Source: Gammaproteobacteria bacterium (GTDB taxonomy: Bacteria > Pseudomonadota > Gammaproteobacteria > Thiohalobacterales > Thiohalobacteraceae). From it: a stretch of 55,000 nucleotides of DNA. Location: the NCBI GenBank assembly GCA_019911805.1, contig JAIOJV010000053.1, forward strand, positions 1 to 55,000, given 5' to 3'. The position numbers and the translations under genes were made by a program. This document shows, one piece after another, positions 10,860-19,613 of the stretch (the first letter of the stretch is position 1; every line of letters begins with the position of its first letter). A model generated the notes under the pieces. That model did not search any database, was not told the DNA's origin, and saw only the letters and a list, made by a program, of their open reading frames with translations.

Positions 10860-12077
10860 ATGAAATTCAAATTCCTCACCCGTTCGCTCCGGCACCGCAA
10901 CTTCCGGCTGTATTTTTTTGGACAACTGCTGTCGTTGAACGGCACCTGGATGCAGAGTATCGCGCAGGCCTGGCTGGTCTACCGGTTGACCGATTCGAGT
11001 TTCATGCTGGGGCTGGTGAGCTTTCTCAATCTGGCGCCGGTGCTGGTGCTGGGGCTCGCGGCCGGGGCGCTCGCCGACCACTATTCGCGCTACCGGCTGC
11101 TCTGGATGACGCAGACGCTGGCGATGCTGCAGGCCTTCGTCCTTGGCGCGCTCACGCTGAGCGGGTATGTGCAGGTGGGGCATATCCTGGTGCTGGCAAC
11201 ACTGCTCGGCATCATTCATGCCTTCGAGATCCCGGCGCGACATGCGCTGGTGGCGGGGCTGGTCGACCGTGTCGACCTGCCCAATGCCATCGCGCTCAAT
11301 TCCAGTCTGTTCAACCTGGCGCGCTTCGTCGGTCCGGCGCTGGCGGGTCTGCTGATCGCAGTGTTCGGCGAGGGACCGCTGTTCATCCTGAACGGGCTGT
11401 CCTTCCTGGCGGTGCTGGTGGCACTGGCGGCCATGCGGCCGCGCCCCAGGATGCATGTGCGCCCCAGCGGCGGCAGCGGCGGGCCCTGGGCCGCGCTGCG
11501 CTTTGCGTGGCGCCAGCCGCCGTTACGCTATGCGCTGGCGCTGGTGGCCCTGGTGGCTTTGGTGGGGACGCCCTATCTGGTGCTCATGCCGGTGTTTGCG
11601 CGCGACGTGTTCGGCGGCGATGCGCAGCAACTCGGCCTGCTGGTCGGTGCTTCCGGCTTCGGTGCCCTGCTCGGCGCCTTGCGGCTGGCGCAGCGTAGGA
11701 TGAGCACGGGTCTGGAGCGCGTGATCGCGGTTTCCGGTCTGCTCGCCGGCCTCGGCCTGCTGCTGTTTTCTCAGGCCAGCAGCTTCGCCTTCGCCCTGGC
11801 GAGCCTGCCCATCATCGGCTTCGCCCTTACCTCGCTGGTGGCGGGCACCAATACCTTTCTCCAGCTCGAAGTGGAAGACAGTCTGCGCGGCCGCTTGATG
11901 TCGCTGTTCTCGGTGGTGTTCCTGGGTTCCGCGCCGCTCGGCAACCTGCTCGCCGGCAGCGTCGCACAGCACATCGGAGTCGCCCACACCGTCGCCGCCT
12001 GCGGGGCGATCTGCCTCATCGGCGGCGCGGTGCTCGGCTATGGCCTGTGCCGCAGTGCGGCGGCGCAGCGGGACTGA
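10860..12077 (+). CDS. MFS transporter, DHA3 (EntS-like) family
   Basis: This is a 405-residue, roughly twelve-helix transporter. The opening LRHRNFRLYFFGQLLSLNGTWMQSIAQAWLVYRL is the hallmark of the MFS_3/EntS-type branch, here represented by NFRLYFFGQLLSLNGTW. The loop between helices 2 and 3 reads GALADHYSRYRLL, the usual MFS signature. Members export siderophores, macrolides or unknown small molecules; nothing nearby fixes the substrate. I chose the ATG at 10860; the ATG ten codons earlier at 10830 is in frame and equally poorly served by a ribosome-binding site. A repeat element follows the stop. Confidence 0.9.
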   Translation: MKFKFLTRSLRHRNFRLYFFGQLLSLNGTWMQSIAQAWLVYRLTDSSFMLGLVSFLNLAPVLVLGLAAGALADHYSRYRLLWMTQTLAMLQAFVLGALTLSGYVQVGHILVLATLLGIIHAFEIPARHALVAGLVDRVDLPNAIALNSSLFNLARFVGPALAGLLIAVFGEGPLFILNGLSFLAVLVALAAMRPRPRMHVRPSGGSGGPWAALRFAWRQPPLRYALALVALVALVGTPYLVLMPVFARDVFGGDAQQLGLLVGASGFGALLGALRLAQRRMSTGLERVIAVSGLLAGLGLLLFSQASSFAFALASLPIIGFALTSLVAGTNTFLQLEVEDSLRGRLMSLFSVVFLGSAPLGNLLAGSVAQHIGVAHTVAACGAICLIGGAVLGYGLCRSAAAQRD

Positions 12078-12087
12078 GGAGATGGAT

Positions 12088-12226
12088 GGCCACGGAACCC
12101 TTATTGGCCACGGAAACACACGGAAGTACACGGAAGGCGGGGATACGGCGGGTTTTGCATTCCGTGTACTTCCGTGTGTTTCCGTGGCCAGGTTTCGCCT
12201 TTAACGACTTTCGTGGGTTCCGTGGC
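12088..12226. repeat. Nested inverted repeat of ACACGGAA units between the MFS gene and cpdA
   Basis: A perfect 31-base inverted repeat occupies 12105-12135 and 12160-12190. Each arm reads as stepping units of about nine bases containing CACGGAA. The 24-base loop includes GGCGGGTTTT. An outer pair, GGCCACGGAACCC at 12088-12100 and GGGTTCCGTGGC at 12215-12226, encloses it. The outer right arm runs into the stop codon of cpdA. The hairpin lies between two convergent genes and could act as a bidirectional transcription block, though the T-run is poor. Confidence 0.93.
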
Positions 12227-12996
12227 TAAAGCGGGGTTTTGCGGCGGGTGACATAGACGACGCCGGTCTCGATGCGGCCGTCGGGATGCAGGTCCAGCCA
12301 GCGGTAGCCGGGGGGGCGGTCGTCGAGGGTGAACGCGTCGCAGCCGGGCTTGAATTGCGTGCAGCTGGAGGGCGAGGCGAGCAGGCGCACAGCACCGCGC
12401 AGCCGGTCGAATTCCTGATGCACGTGCCCCCAGAGGAGGCCACGTACCTGGGGGTGGCGGTCGAGTACCTCGAACAGTACCGCGGCGTTGTCGAGCATGA
12501 GCCGGTCGAGCCAGGCGCTCCCGATCGGCACTGGCTGATGATGCAGACAGATCAGCGCATGCCGGTCCGGATGCTCCCGCAATGCGGCATCCAGGCGTTC
12601 GATTTCCTGCGGCCGCAGGTGACCGTGCACGGCACCGGCTACGGCGCTGTCCAGCAGGATCAGCTGCCACTCGCCCGGCAGCAGCCGTCCACCACTCTGC
12701 ACCCGCGGCCCCTTCAGCACGCAGCTGAAGACGTCGCGGGCATCATGGTTGCCCGGCAGACAGTAGATCGGTGCCCCCAGCGGTGCGAGCATCCGGAGCA
12801 GGCGTCGGTACGCAGGCGTGCCACCGTCGTGACTGAGATCACCGGTGGCGAGGATACCGTCGATCCGTGACTCGCGTGCGCGTATACCATCGACCACCGT
12901 CGCGAGCGTCTGCGCGGTGTTCACCCCGTGCAACATGCCCCCGGCCCGGTCAGTCAGGTGCGTATCGGTGATCTGCACGAAGCGCAGGCTGCTCAT
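12226..12996 (-). CDS. cpdA: 3',5'-cyclic-AMP phosphodiesterase CpdA
   Basis: CpdA hydrolyses cAMP to AMP in the cytoplasm and so tunes CRP signalling. The 256-residue product is a class III calcineurin-like phosphoesterase. Its metal motifs are all present: DTHLTD near residue 11, GDLSHDGG, GNHD, HHQP and GHVHQEFD. The ATG at 12994-12996 has no competing start nearby. The last codons and the stop lie in the outer arm of a repeat element, so the extreme C-terminus may have been altered by that insertion. Both flanks are repeat elements, which suggests a monocistronic unit. Confidence 0.93.
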   Translation of the reverse strand: MSSLRFVQITDTHLTDRAGGMLHGVNTAQTLATVVDGIRARESRIDGILATGDLSHDGGTPAYRRLLRMLAPLGAPIYCLPGNHDARDVFSCVLKGPRVQSGGRLLPGEWQLILLDSAVAGAVHGHLRPQEIERLDAALREHPDRHALICLHHQPVPIGSAWLDRLMLDNAAVLFEVLDRHPQVRGLLWGHVHQEFDRLRGAVRLLASPSSCTQFKPGCDAFTLDDRPPGYRWLDLHPDGRIETGVVYVTRRKTPL

Positions 12997-13016
12997 GTCA
13001 CGTCAAAGCGCTGCCA

Positions 13017-13155
13017 GCCACGAAACCCAGCATTGGCCACGGAACCACACGGAAGTACACGGGATACGAAACCTGCCGGATCCCCGCCTTCCGTGTTTTT
13101 CCGTGTGGTTCCGTGGCCAATATGGTTTTTTCAGGGCCAATAGCCTTTCGTGGCT
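13017..13155. repeat. Nested inverted repeat of ACACGGAA units upstream of cpdA
   Basis: Arms at 13033-13062 and 13091-13120 are inverted copies with two mismatches, built of the same CACGGAA units as the element at 12088. The loop again contains GGAT and CCGCC. A degenerate outer pair (GCCACGAAACCC near 13017 and TTTCGTGGC near 13147) encloses it. Together with the preceding copy it brackets cpdA on both sides. Confidence 0.9.
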
Positions 13156-13231
13156 TGCGTAACGTGCATGGTGAAAAGAGTTTTACCCGTGCTTTCCATG
13201 TCTTTTGCGGCACATGCCGGTCGCGCGCCGC

Positions 13232-14560
13232 CTATTCCGCCAGCGGCTTGATGAACACCTTGGAGTTGCGCTGGTAGTTATACAGGTCGCGGCGCCGCAC
13301 GGGGAGGTCGCCCACGACGGCCGCTGCGAAGCCGCGTTCACGGAACCAGTGTGCGGTGCGGGTAGTGAGTACGAACAGCCGTCGGATACCGGCCTCGCGC
13401 GCGCGTTCCTCGATGGCGGTGAGCAGCGTGTCGCCGTATTCCTCGCCCCGGTAGTCGGGGTGCACGGCCAGGCAGGCGAGCTCACCGACCGCCTCGTCGG
13501 CATAGGGATAGAGCGCGGCACAGGCGGTGATCATGCCGTCGCGCTCGACCACCAGGAACTGATCGATCTCCATCTCCAGCAACTCGCGGGAGCGTCGCAC
13601 CAGCGCGCCTTCGGCTTCCAGCGGTTCGATCAGCTCCAGGATGCCGCCGACGTCGTCGATGCCCGCCTGGCGCAGGCCCTCATAGACATCGGTTGTTACC
13701 AGGGTGCCGACACCGTCGCGGGTGAACAACTCCCGCAGCAGGGCGCCGTCGCTGGCATGGCCGACCAGGTGGGCGCGCCGCACGCCGCGCTTGGCGGCCC
13801 GGGTGAGGCTGGCCAGCTGGCGGGCGGTGTCCTCGGGCAGGGCCCGCCGGCCACGCAGCAGCTTCTCGGCGTCGGCCGGGCTGAGCTGGCGGACGGGCCT
13901 GCGACCCTTTGCCAGTCCCGGGCCGTCGGTGAGCAGGATGAGCTTGTCGGCCCGCAGCTCGATGGCGGTGTGCATGGCCACGTCCTCGGCGCTCAGGTTG
14001 AACACCTCGCCGGTGCGCGAATAGCCGAGCGGCGACAGCAGCACGATGCGCCCACCCTCCAGCTGCTGGCGGAGGGCGGCGCCGTCGATGCGGCGCACCT
14101 CGCCGGTATGGCAATAGTCCACCCCTTCGCGTACGCCCAGCGGCTTGGCGATGACGAAATTGCCACTGGCCACGCCGATGCGCGCGCCTGCCATGGGCGT
14201 GTTCGCCAGTCCCATCGACAGCAGCGCCTCCAGGTCTACCCGCAGGGTACCCACCGCCTCTTTGACGCAGGCCAGCGTCGCCTCGTCGGTGATGCGCAGG
14301 CCATTGGCATAGCGGATCTCCGCACCGGCCTTGCGCAGCCGCTCCTCGATCTGCGGCCGCGCGCCATACACCAGCACCAGCCGGATACCCAGGCTGTGCA
14401 GGAGGGCGAAATCCTGGATCAGCGCTGTGAACCCGGGCTCCGTGATCGCCTCGCCGGAAAAGCCGATGACAAATGTACGGCCGCGGTGGGCGTGGATGTA
14501 GGGCGCCGAATGGCGGAAGCCGGTGACGAATTCGCTGGTGATGGGGTTCTTGTTAGGCAC
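13232..14560 (-). CDS. argA: Amino-acid N-acetyltransferase ArgA (N-acetylglutamate synthase)
   Basis: ArgA makes N-acetylglutamate from glutamate and acetyl-CoA, the first step of arginine synthesis, and is normally feedback-inhibited by arginine. The product has an amino-acid-kinase-like domain (VIGFSGEAI, LVYGARPQIEERL) and a C-terminal GNAT domain with HPDYRGEEYGD. I start at the GTG at 14558-14560, which gives 442 residues, one fewer than E. coli ArgA, and places GFRHSAPYI as in the family. A longer reading from a TTG at 14668 would translate a GACGCCAAG repeat array and is probably not used. No strong ribosome-binding site precedes the GTG. argE lies upstream on the same strand, separated by a large repeat element. 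Confidence 0.93.
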   Translation of the reverse strand: MPNKNPITSEFVTGFRHSAPYIHAHRGRTFVIGFSGEAITEPGFTALIQDFALLHSLGIRLVLVYGARPQIEERLRKAGAEIRYANGLRITDEATLACVKEAVGTLRVDLEALLSMGLANTPMAGARIGVASGNFVIAKPLGVREGVDYCHTGEVRRIDGAALRQQLEGGRIVLLSPLGYSRTGEVFNLSAEDVAMHTAIELRADKLILLTDGPGLAKGRRPVRQLSPADAEKLLRGRRALPEDTARQLASLTRAAKRGVRRAHLVGHASDGALLRELFTRDGVGTLVTTDVYEGLRQAGIDDVGGILELIEPLEAEGALVRRSRELLEMEIDQFLVVERDGMITACAALYPYADEAVGELACLAVHPDYRGEEYGDTLLTAIEERAREAGIRRLFVLTTRTAHWFRERGFAAAVVGDLPVRRRDLYNYQRNSKVFIKPLAE

Positions 14561-14610
14561 AGGGGAGCTCGGTGTTGGGTTCGTGGGCTTATTTGTAACG
14601 TAAATGTTTT

Positions 14611-15035
14611 GAACCGCCAAGGTGGCAAGAACGATTTTCTGGAACCGCCAAGACGCCAAGGACGCCAAGAAACCTTATTGTGAACCGCCAAGGCGCCAAG
14701 GGCGCCAAGAAACCTTAATTGTGAACCGCCAAGACGCCAAGGCGCCAAGAATGCCAGAAATGAAAATATGTTGTTTTCAGTACCAGGACTGCGCGTCATG
14801 GTGAGGGAAGTCCTATTCGACGTCCAATCCAACGAAGTTTTACATCGAAGTCAGTACATGGTGCTACACCAAGCCCGCGTTTTATTTGAGTACCAAGGAT
14901 ACTCTTGTAGTCATAATGACTGCCCACAAAGTAATAAAGATTTTCTTGGCGCCTTGGCGGTTCCCATATTTCTTTCTTGGCGACCTTGGCGCCTTGGCGG
15001 TTCGCCCCCGGAGTTTCTGAACGTCTTGGCGGTTC
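14611..15035. repeat. Composite element A: inverted GACGCCAAG arrays around an AT-richer core
   Basis: The ends are a 15-base inverted repeat, TTTTGAACCGCCAAG at 14607-14621 and its complement at 15025-15039. The left arm (14611-14760) contains four blocks that each begin GAACCGCCAAG and continue with the 9-base unit GACGCCAAG. The right arm (14944-15035) contains the inverted blocks. The core, about 14761-14943, is clearly poorer in GC than its surroundings. A second copy with a similar core lies at 21447-21801. A reading frame crosses the core, but I do not regard it as a gene. The element lies between argE and argA. Confidence 0.9.
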
Positions 15036-15047
15036 AAAAAATATATC

Positions 15048-16211
15048 TCATCTCGTCGGTGCCACGCAGAACTCGCCGATCAGCCGTTCCAGCAGATCGA
15101 GCGTCGGTGGGATGCGGTCCAGACGCAGGTATTCGTCGGGCTGGTGCGCCTGATCAATGTCGCCCGGGCCGAGGATCAGGGTGTCCATACCCAGTTCGTT
15201 GAAGTAGGGTCCCTCGGTGCCGAAGGCGGCAGCCCCGGCGGGGTAACCGGTGAGGCGCTCCCCGGCCTGCACGATGGGTGCGCCGGCCGGGGTCTCCATC
15301 GCCGGGGTGCCGGCGAACAGGCGTTCGACCTGCAGCCCCAGGCCGCTGCCGGCCAGGCGCTGTGCCAGGCGTCGCTCCAGTTCGCCACGTAGTTCATCCA
15401 GGTCCATGCCCGGCAGTGGCCGCAGATCGATGTGCAACTCGCAGGCGCCGCAGATGCGGTTGGGATTATCGCCACCGTGGATGTACCCGAGGTTGAGCGT
15501 CGGCACCGGCACCTTGAAGAGTGGGTTGCGGTGGCGCTCCTGCAGTTCAGCGCGCCAGGCGAGGATCTCGCCGAGCACCTGATACATGCCTTCCAGCGCG
15601 CTGTTGCCCAGTGCCGGGTCGGAGGAATGGCCGGACTGCCCACGGACCCGGATGGCCTCCATCATGATGCCCTTGTGGGTGCGGATCGGCCGCAGGCCGG
15701 TCGGCTCGCCGATGATGGCGTGGCGGCCGAGTGCGCGGCCGGCCTCGACCAGGGCCAGCGCACCGGCCATGGAGCTCTCCTCGTCGGCGGTGGCGACGAT
15801 GGTCAATGGCGCGTGCAGGCTGCCGGCAGCAAAGCGCCGGGCGGCCTCGATGGCCAGCGCCAGGAAGGATTTCATGTCGGCGGTGCCCAGGCCGTAGAGG
15901 CGCTGGTCGCGTTCCGTCAGACAAAACGGATCGGAGGTCCACAGCTCGGGGTCGCAGGGTACGGTGTCGGTGTGTCCGGCGAGTACCAGGCCACCGCCGC
16001 CGCGGCCCAGAGTAGCGATCAGGTTGGCCTTGTCGGGATGAATGTCCAGCGGCTGAACCTCGACCGCGAAGCCCAGGTCGTCCAGCCAGCCGGCCAGCAG
16101 GTCGATGACGGCACGATTACTCTGGTCGAACTGCGGGCTGACGCTGGACACCGAGGGTGTCCCGATCAGGCCGCGCAGCATATCCATCAGTGTCGGTGCA
16201 GAGGCAGGCAT
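15048..16211 (-). CDS. argE: Acetylornithine deacetylase ArgE
   Basis: ArgE removes the acetyl group from N-acetylornithine to give ornithine, the linear variant of arginine synthesis. The 387-residue M20 metallopeptidase has GHTDTVP, GTADMKSF and DEESSMAG, which contribute the two-zinc site and the general base, and GEPTGLRP typical of the ArgE/DapE branch. I start at ATG 16209-16211 (MPASAPTLMDML); the longer reading begins with TTG. It precedes argA on the same strand, but element A separates them. Having both argA and argE suggests the organism does not rely on the ArgJ acetyl-recycling cycle. Confidence 0.95.
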   Translation of the reverse strand: MPASAPTLMDMLRGLIGTPSVSSVSPQFDQSNRAVIDLLAGWLDDLGFAVEVQPLDIHPDKANLIATLGRGGGGLVLAGHTDTVPCDPELWTSDPFCLTERDQRLYGLGTADMKSFLALAIEAARRFAAGSLHAPLTIVATADEESSMAGALALVEAGRALGRHAIIGEPTGLRPIRTHKGIMMEAIRVRGQSGHSSDPALGNSALEGMYQVLGEILAWRAELQERHRNPLFKVPVPTLNLGYIHGGDNPNRICGACELHIDLRPLPGMDLDELRGELERRLAQRLAGSGLGLQVERLFAGTPAMETPAGAPIVQAGERLTGYPAGAAAFGTEGPYFNELGMDTLILGPGDIDQAHQPDEYLRLDRIPPTLDLLERLIGEFCVAPTR

Positions 16212-16274
16212 GCGCCGATTCTGTACCAACGGCGGCGGATTTGAAACGTCCCGCGGTGGGGGACTCCAAAAACC

Positions 16275-16492
16275 CCGTCACGGAAAATATGGAAAGCACG
16301 AAACCCACGAACAGAATCGATGTGCAAAGGCGACGGCCCGCAGGGTGCGTCCGCGCAGCGACGCACCATGACCGCGACGCGAACCCCGCGACTGAAATGG
16401 GTTTTCAGGATCAAGGCCTGCATTTGCCACCGAAGCACACGGAAGGCGGGAATGGGACGGGATTTACATTCCATGTCCTTCCGTGGCAGATT
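16275..16492. repeat. Decayed ACACGGAA-type element enclosing a GGTGCGTC palindrome
   Basis: Part of the 382-base gap between argE and the next gene. Degenerate CACGGAA/CACGAA units occur near 16279-16312 and again near 16427-16455, with an inverted partner ending CCTTCCGTGGCAG near 16490. Inside lies a perfect 8-base inverted repeat, GGTGCGTC at 16344-16351 and GACGCACC at 16360-16367. The arms match poorly, so this looks like an old copy. The rest of the gap, up to 16593, should hold the promoter of the following gene; TAAAGT at 16553 is a weak -10 candidate. Confidence 0.7.
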
Positions 16493-16593
16493 TTGGGTTG
16501 CGTGACCGTGACTACCCTTCAGGCCGGGCTGCCGGGGGCCGGGGCGGCGTGCTAAAGTGGTGGCCGGTGCACCCGCTTTCCGGCCCCCTGCCC

Positions 16594-17748
16594 ATGATCC
16601 GCGACGCCTTGCTTGACGATCTCGATGCCCTGGTCGCGCTCGAGAACCGTTGCTTCGACCACGATCGGCTGTCGCGCCGCAATTTCCGCTACATGCTCAC
16701 CAAGGCCAATGCCGCTACCCTCGTCGAGGAACACAAGGGCGAGTTGCGCGGCTACGTCCTGCTGCTGTTCCATACCGGGACCTCGCTGGCGCGTATGTAT
16801 TCGCTGGCCGTCGACCCCGCCAGCCGCGGCCATGGCATCGCGGCGAAGCTGATCAAGGCGGCCGAACACGCCGCCCTGGCGCGCGGCCGAGTGTACATGC
16901 GCCTGGAGGTGCGGCCGGACAATGCCGCCGCCATCGCCCTGTATCAGAAGCTGAACTACCGTCAATTCGGAGTGGTCGACGACTACTACGAGGACCACGC
17001 CGACGCGCTGCGCTTCGAGAAACTCATGGTGCCGCACCTGCGGCCGGAGTTGGTGCGGGTGCCTTACTACGAGCAGACACTGGACTTCACCTGCGGCCCC
17101 GCTGCCCTGATGATGGCCATGCAGGCCCTGGACGACAGCGTGGACATGAGCCGCCAGACGGAGATCCGTATCTGGCGCGAGGCAACCACCGTATTCATGA
17201 CCTCCGGTCATGGCGGCTGTGGGGCGCACGGGCTGGCGCTGTCGGCCTATCACCGCGGCTTCGACGTCGAGATCTATGTGAAGGACGAGACACCGATGTT
17301 TGTCGACTCGGTACGCAACGAGGAAAAAAAGGAGGTCATCCGGCTGGTGCAGGACGAGTTCATCCAGGAGGTCGCCGCGCTGCCCATTGCCGAACACTAC
17401 ACCAAGCTCGGCGTCGATGATCTGAAGTCCCAGTTCAACTCCGGTGGTATCCCCATCGTATTGATCAGCTCCTACCGTATCTACAAGGAGAAGTCGCCAC
17501 ACTGGGTGGTGGTGACCGGCTTCGATGAGCGCTTCATCTATGTGCACGACCCGTTCGTGGATTACGACATGGGTAAGACGCGCATGGATTGCATCAACAT
17601 GCCGATTCTGCAGAGTGACTTCGATCGTATGGCACGCTACGGGAAGAGCGCCCAGCGTGCCGCACTGATCGTACGGCGTCGCTCCACCACGCGCAGGCGC
17701 AGGCTGGTGAAGAAGAGAGGCGTGAGGCGTGAGGCGAAAAGATCTTAG
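16594..17748 (+). CDS. GNAT acetyltransferase fused to a C39-like cysteine peptidase
   Basis: The 384-residue protein joins two domains. Residues 1-145 are a RimI-like GNAT acetyltransferase with the acetyl-CoA loop DPASRGHGIAAKLI. Residues about 150-345 resemble a papain-fold C39 peptidase: Cys167 in DFTCGPAALMMAMQ, His303 in SPHWVVVTGF and Asp319 in YVHDPF form a plausible triad. There is no transporter region, so it is not a bacteriocin ABC exporter. I start at the ATG 16594; the longer frame reads through non-conserved sequence. The last ten or so residues are basic and encoded by a GCGTGAG repeat arm, so the C-terminus may have been extended by that repeat. A RimK-like ligase and a GNAT/deacetylase follow on the same strand. 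Substrate unknown; a role in processing or modifying a peptide made by the ligase is inference. Confidence 0.87.
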   Translation: MIRDALLDDLDALVALENRCFDHDRLSRRNFRYMLTKANAATLVEEHKGELRGYVLLLFHTGTSLARMYSLAVDPASRGHGIAAKLIKAAEHAALARGRVYMRLEVRPDNAAAIALYQKLNYRQFGVVDDYYEDHADALRFEKLMVPHLRPELVRVPYYEQTLDFTCGPAALMMAMQALDDSVDMSRQTEIRIWREATTVFMTSGHGGCGAHGLALSAYHRGFDVEIYVKDETPMFVDSVRNEEKKEVIRLVQDEFIQEVAALPIAEHYTKLGVDDLKSQFNSGGIPIVLISSYRIYKEKSPHWVVVTGFDERFIYVHDPFVDYDMGKTRMDCINMPILQSDFDRMARYGKSAQRAALIVRRRSTTRRRRLVKKRGVRREAKRS

Positions 17749-18005
17749 CCACGGAATCCACGGAAAAACACGGAAATATTGATTATTGAAAAGCAAAAAT
17801 ATATTGGTGCCCATGCAGGGGCTCGAGACTAGCAGGGTGCGTCGAGCACAGCCTGACGCACCAGGTTTTTGTACACCGATGGTGCGTCGCTGCCGCGGAC
17901 GCACACTGGCAATCCTCAAGGTCCTTACAATAAATTTTTCCGTGTTTTTCCGTGGATTCCGTGGCTAAAATGGGTTTTCTTTTTTCTCCTCACGCCTCAC
18001 GCCTC
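17717..18005. repeat. Triple-nested inverted repeat between the C39 and ATP-grasp genes
   Basis: Three layers are visible. The outer layer is a 24-base inverted repeat of the 7-base unit GCGTGAG, at 17717-17740 and 17982-18005, with one mismatch. The middle layer is a perfect 32-base inverted repeat of CACGGAA units, at 17745-17776 and 17937-17968. The inner layer is GGTGCGTC at 17836-17843 with GACGCACC at 17855-17862, followed by a second GGTGCGTC at 17881. The left outer arm is inside the end of the C39-fusion gene. The right outer arm ends 31 bases before the ATP-grasp start. Confidence 0.93.
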
Positions 18006-18036
18006 ACTCCTCACCACCCCAAGGAACCCAGGTGAC

Positions 18037-19521
18037 ATGACCAACCAGATCATCATCGTCGACAACCTCAAGGATTGGAAGGCGGACTTTCCCGAGGCGA
18101 CGGTCGTCGACGTCGACGATTACCTCACCAGCCCGGAATACTTCAAGATGCGCAATGTGCAGGTGATCAACCTGTCGCGCAGCTACCGCTATCAGAGTGT
18201 CGGCTATTATTGTGCGTTGCTGGCACAGGCGCGCAGTCATCGCACCATTCCTTCGGTGAAGACCATGCTGGATCTCTCCAGCAAGGCCATGTACGGCCTG
18301 GACGCCGAGGATTTGGACGATCTGGTAGAACGGGCCTTTCGACGCAGCGGGCAGCGTGGCGAGGGTAATACCTTTGTGCTGGATATCTACTTCGGCGAAT
18401 GCGCGTACAAGAAACTCGCCGATCTTGCCCGGCAGATCTATGAAACCTTCCCTTGTCCGATATTGCAGGTCACGTTCGAGTACGGGAGCAAGTGGCGCAT
18501 CAAGGAGATCCGACCGCTGGCATTGAATAAACTAAGCTCGGAACAATGTGAGCTGTTCTCCTGGGCGCTCAGCCATTACTTAAAGAAACGCTGGCGCTCG
18601 CCCAAGACCAAGGCGCCGAGCCGTTACGATCTGGCGATTCTGTACAACCCGAACGATCCTCTGGCGCCCTCGGACAAGCGTGCGCTGGCCAACTTCGTCA
18701 AGGCCGGCAAGGGGCAGGGTGTGTCGGTCGAGCTCATACAGCGTAAGGATTATGAGCGCCTGGCGGAATACGATGCGCTATTTATTCGTGATACCACACG
18801 GATCAATCATTACACCTATCGCTTCGCCAAAAAGGCCGAAAGTGAGGACATGGTGGTGATTGATGATCCGAATTCCATTCTGCGCTGCACCAACAAGGTC
18901 TACATGGCCGAACTGCTGCGCGCCAATCGCGTGCCGGCACCGAAGAGCAGCATTCTGCACAAGGCCGATATCAAGCGCATTGACCGGATCGTGGAGCGGG
19001 AGTTCGACTATCCGGTGGTGATGAAGGTGCCGGACGGGTCTTTCTCGCTCGGTGTCTACAAGGCGGAGAACCGTGCCGAACTGCTGGAGATAGCTCAGCG
19101 CCTGTTCAAGGATTCGGAACTGATCCTGGCACAGGAATATCTGTACACTGACTTCGACTGGCGTATCGGCATACTCAACCGTACACCGATCTTCGTCTGC
19201 CAGTATTTCATGTCCAAGAAACACTGGCAGATCGTCAATCATGGCCCGGGTGGGCGTATCACCGAAGGTGCCTTCAAGGCCTGGCGTGTCGGCGATGCAC
19301 CCGCAGACGTGGTCACGGCGGCGCTCAATGCCGCCAATCTGATCGGCGATGGCCTGTACGGTGTGGACGTCAAGCAGAATCAGGACGGTGTGTACGTCAT
19401 CGAGGTCAACGACAATCCGAACCTCGAGGCCGGTGTGGAAGACACCTATCTCAAAAGTGAACTCTACAGCCTGATCATCCGTGATTTCGTGCGCCGTCTC
19501 GACAGTCGTCGCAGGAACTGA
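18037..19521 (+). CDS. RimK-like ATP-grasp ligase with N-terminal RLAN-type domain
   Basis: ATP-grasp ligases of the RimK type form peptide or isopeptide bonds through an acyl-phosphate. The 494-residue protein has an N-terminal alpha/beta domain of about 200 residues (VDVDDYLTSPEYF, LNLSRSYRYQSVGYY in translation context) that I match to the RLAN domain usually found in front of such ligases. The ATP-grasp domain follows, with VVMKVPDGSFSLGV binding ATP, AQEYLYTDFDWRIGIL, and the metal-binding end GVYVIEVNDNPNLEAG. The ATG at 18037 follows CAGGTGAC; the longer frame crosses repeat DNA. Its partners are the C39/GNAT fusion upstream and the GNAT/deacetylase downstream. The amino acid added and its acceptor are unknown; glutamate ligation is only the family precedent. 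Confidence 0.9.
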   Translation: MTNQIIIVDNLKDWKADFPEATVVDVDDYLTSPEYFKMRNVQVINLSRSYRYQSVGYYCALLAQARSHRTIPSVKTMLDLSSKAMYGLDAEDLDDLVERAFRRSGQRGEGNTFVLDIYFGECAYKKLADLARQIYETFPCPILQVTFEYGSKWRIKEIRPLALNKLSSEQCELFSWALSHYLKKRWRSPKTKAPSRYDLAILYNPNDPLAPSDKRALANFVKAGKGQGVSVELIQRKDYERLAEYDALFIRDTTRINHYTYRFAKKAESEDMVVIDDPNSILRCTNKVYMAELLRANRVPAPKSSILHKADIKRIDRIVEREFDYPVVMKVPDGSFSLGVYKAENRAELLEIAQRLFKDSELILAQEYLYTDFDWRIGILNRTPIFVCQYFMSKKHWQIVNHGPGGRITEGAFKAWRVGDAPADVVTAALNAANLIGDGLYGVDVKQNQDGVYVIEVNDNPNLEAGVEDTYLKSELYSLIIRDFVRRLDSRRRN

Positions 19522-19613
19522 TCCTGCTGGTGGCCGTTGCATGTGGACCGTAGCCGGCACCTGTCGATCAACTCGACGGGACATGCATTTATCACGTTTC
19601 TGCAGGGGTTCAT

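Noticed and set aside
13232-14668. A longer ArgA with 36 extra N-terminal residues
   Set aside because: It would start at TTG and translate part of a GACGCCAAG array; the GTG at 14560 gives the usual length.
14768-15202. A 144-codon frame through the core of element A
   Set aside because: It continues through repeat arms and into argE antisense sequence, and the element B version has a different start and end. The shared middle is noted as a finding instead.
8080-18005. CRISPR arrays
   Set aside because: The tandem units are 7-9 bases without spacers of regular length, and no cas gene is present.
16594-19613. A bacteriocin-type double-glycine precursor for the C39-like peptidase
   Set aside because: I found no small frame with a leader ending in Gly-Gly near the peptidase gene, and the peptidase lacks an exporter.
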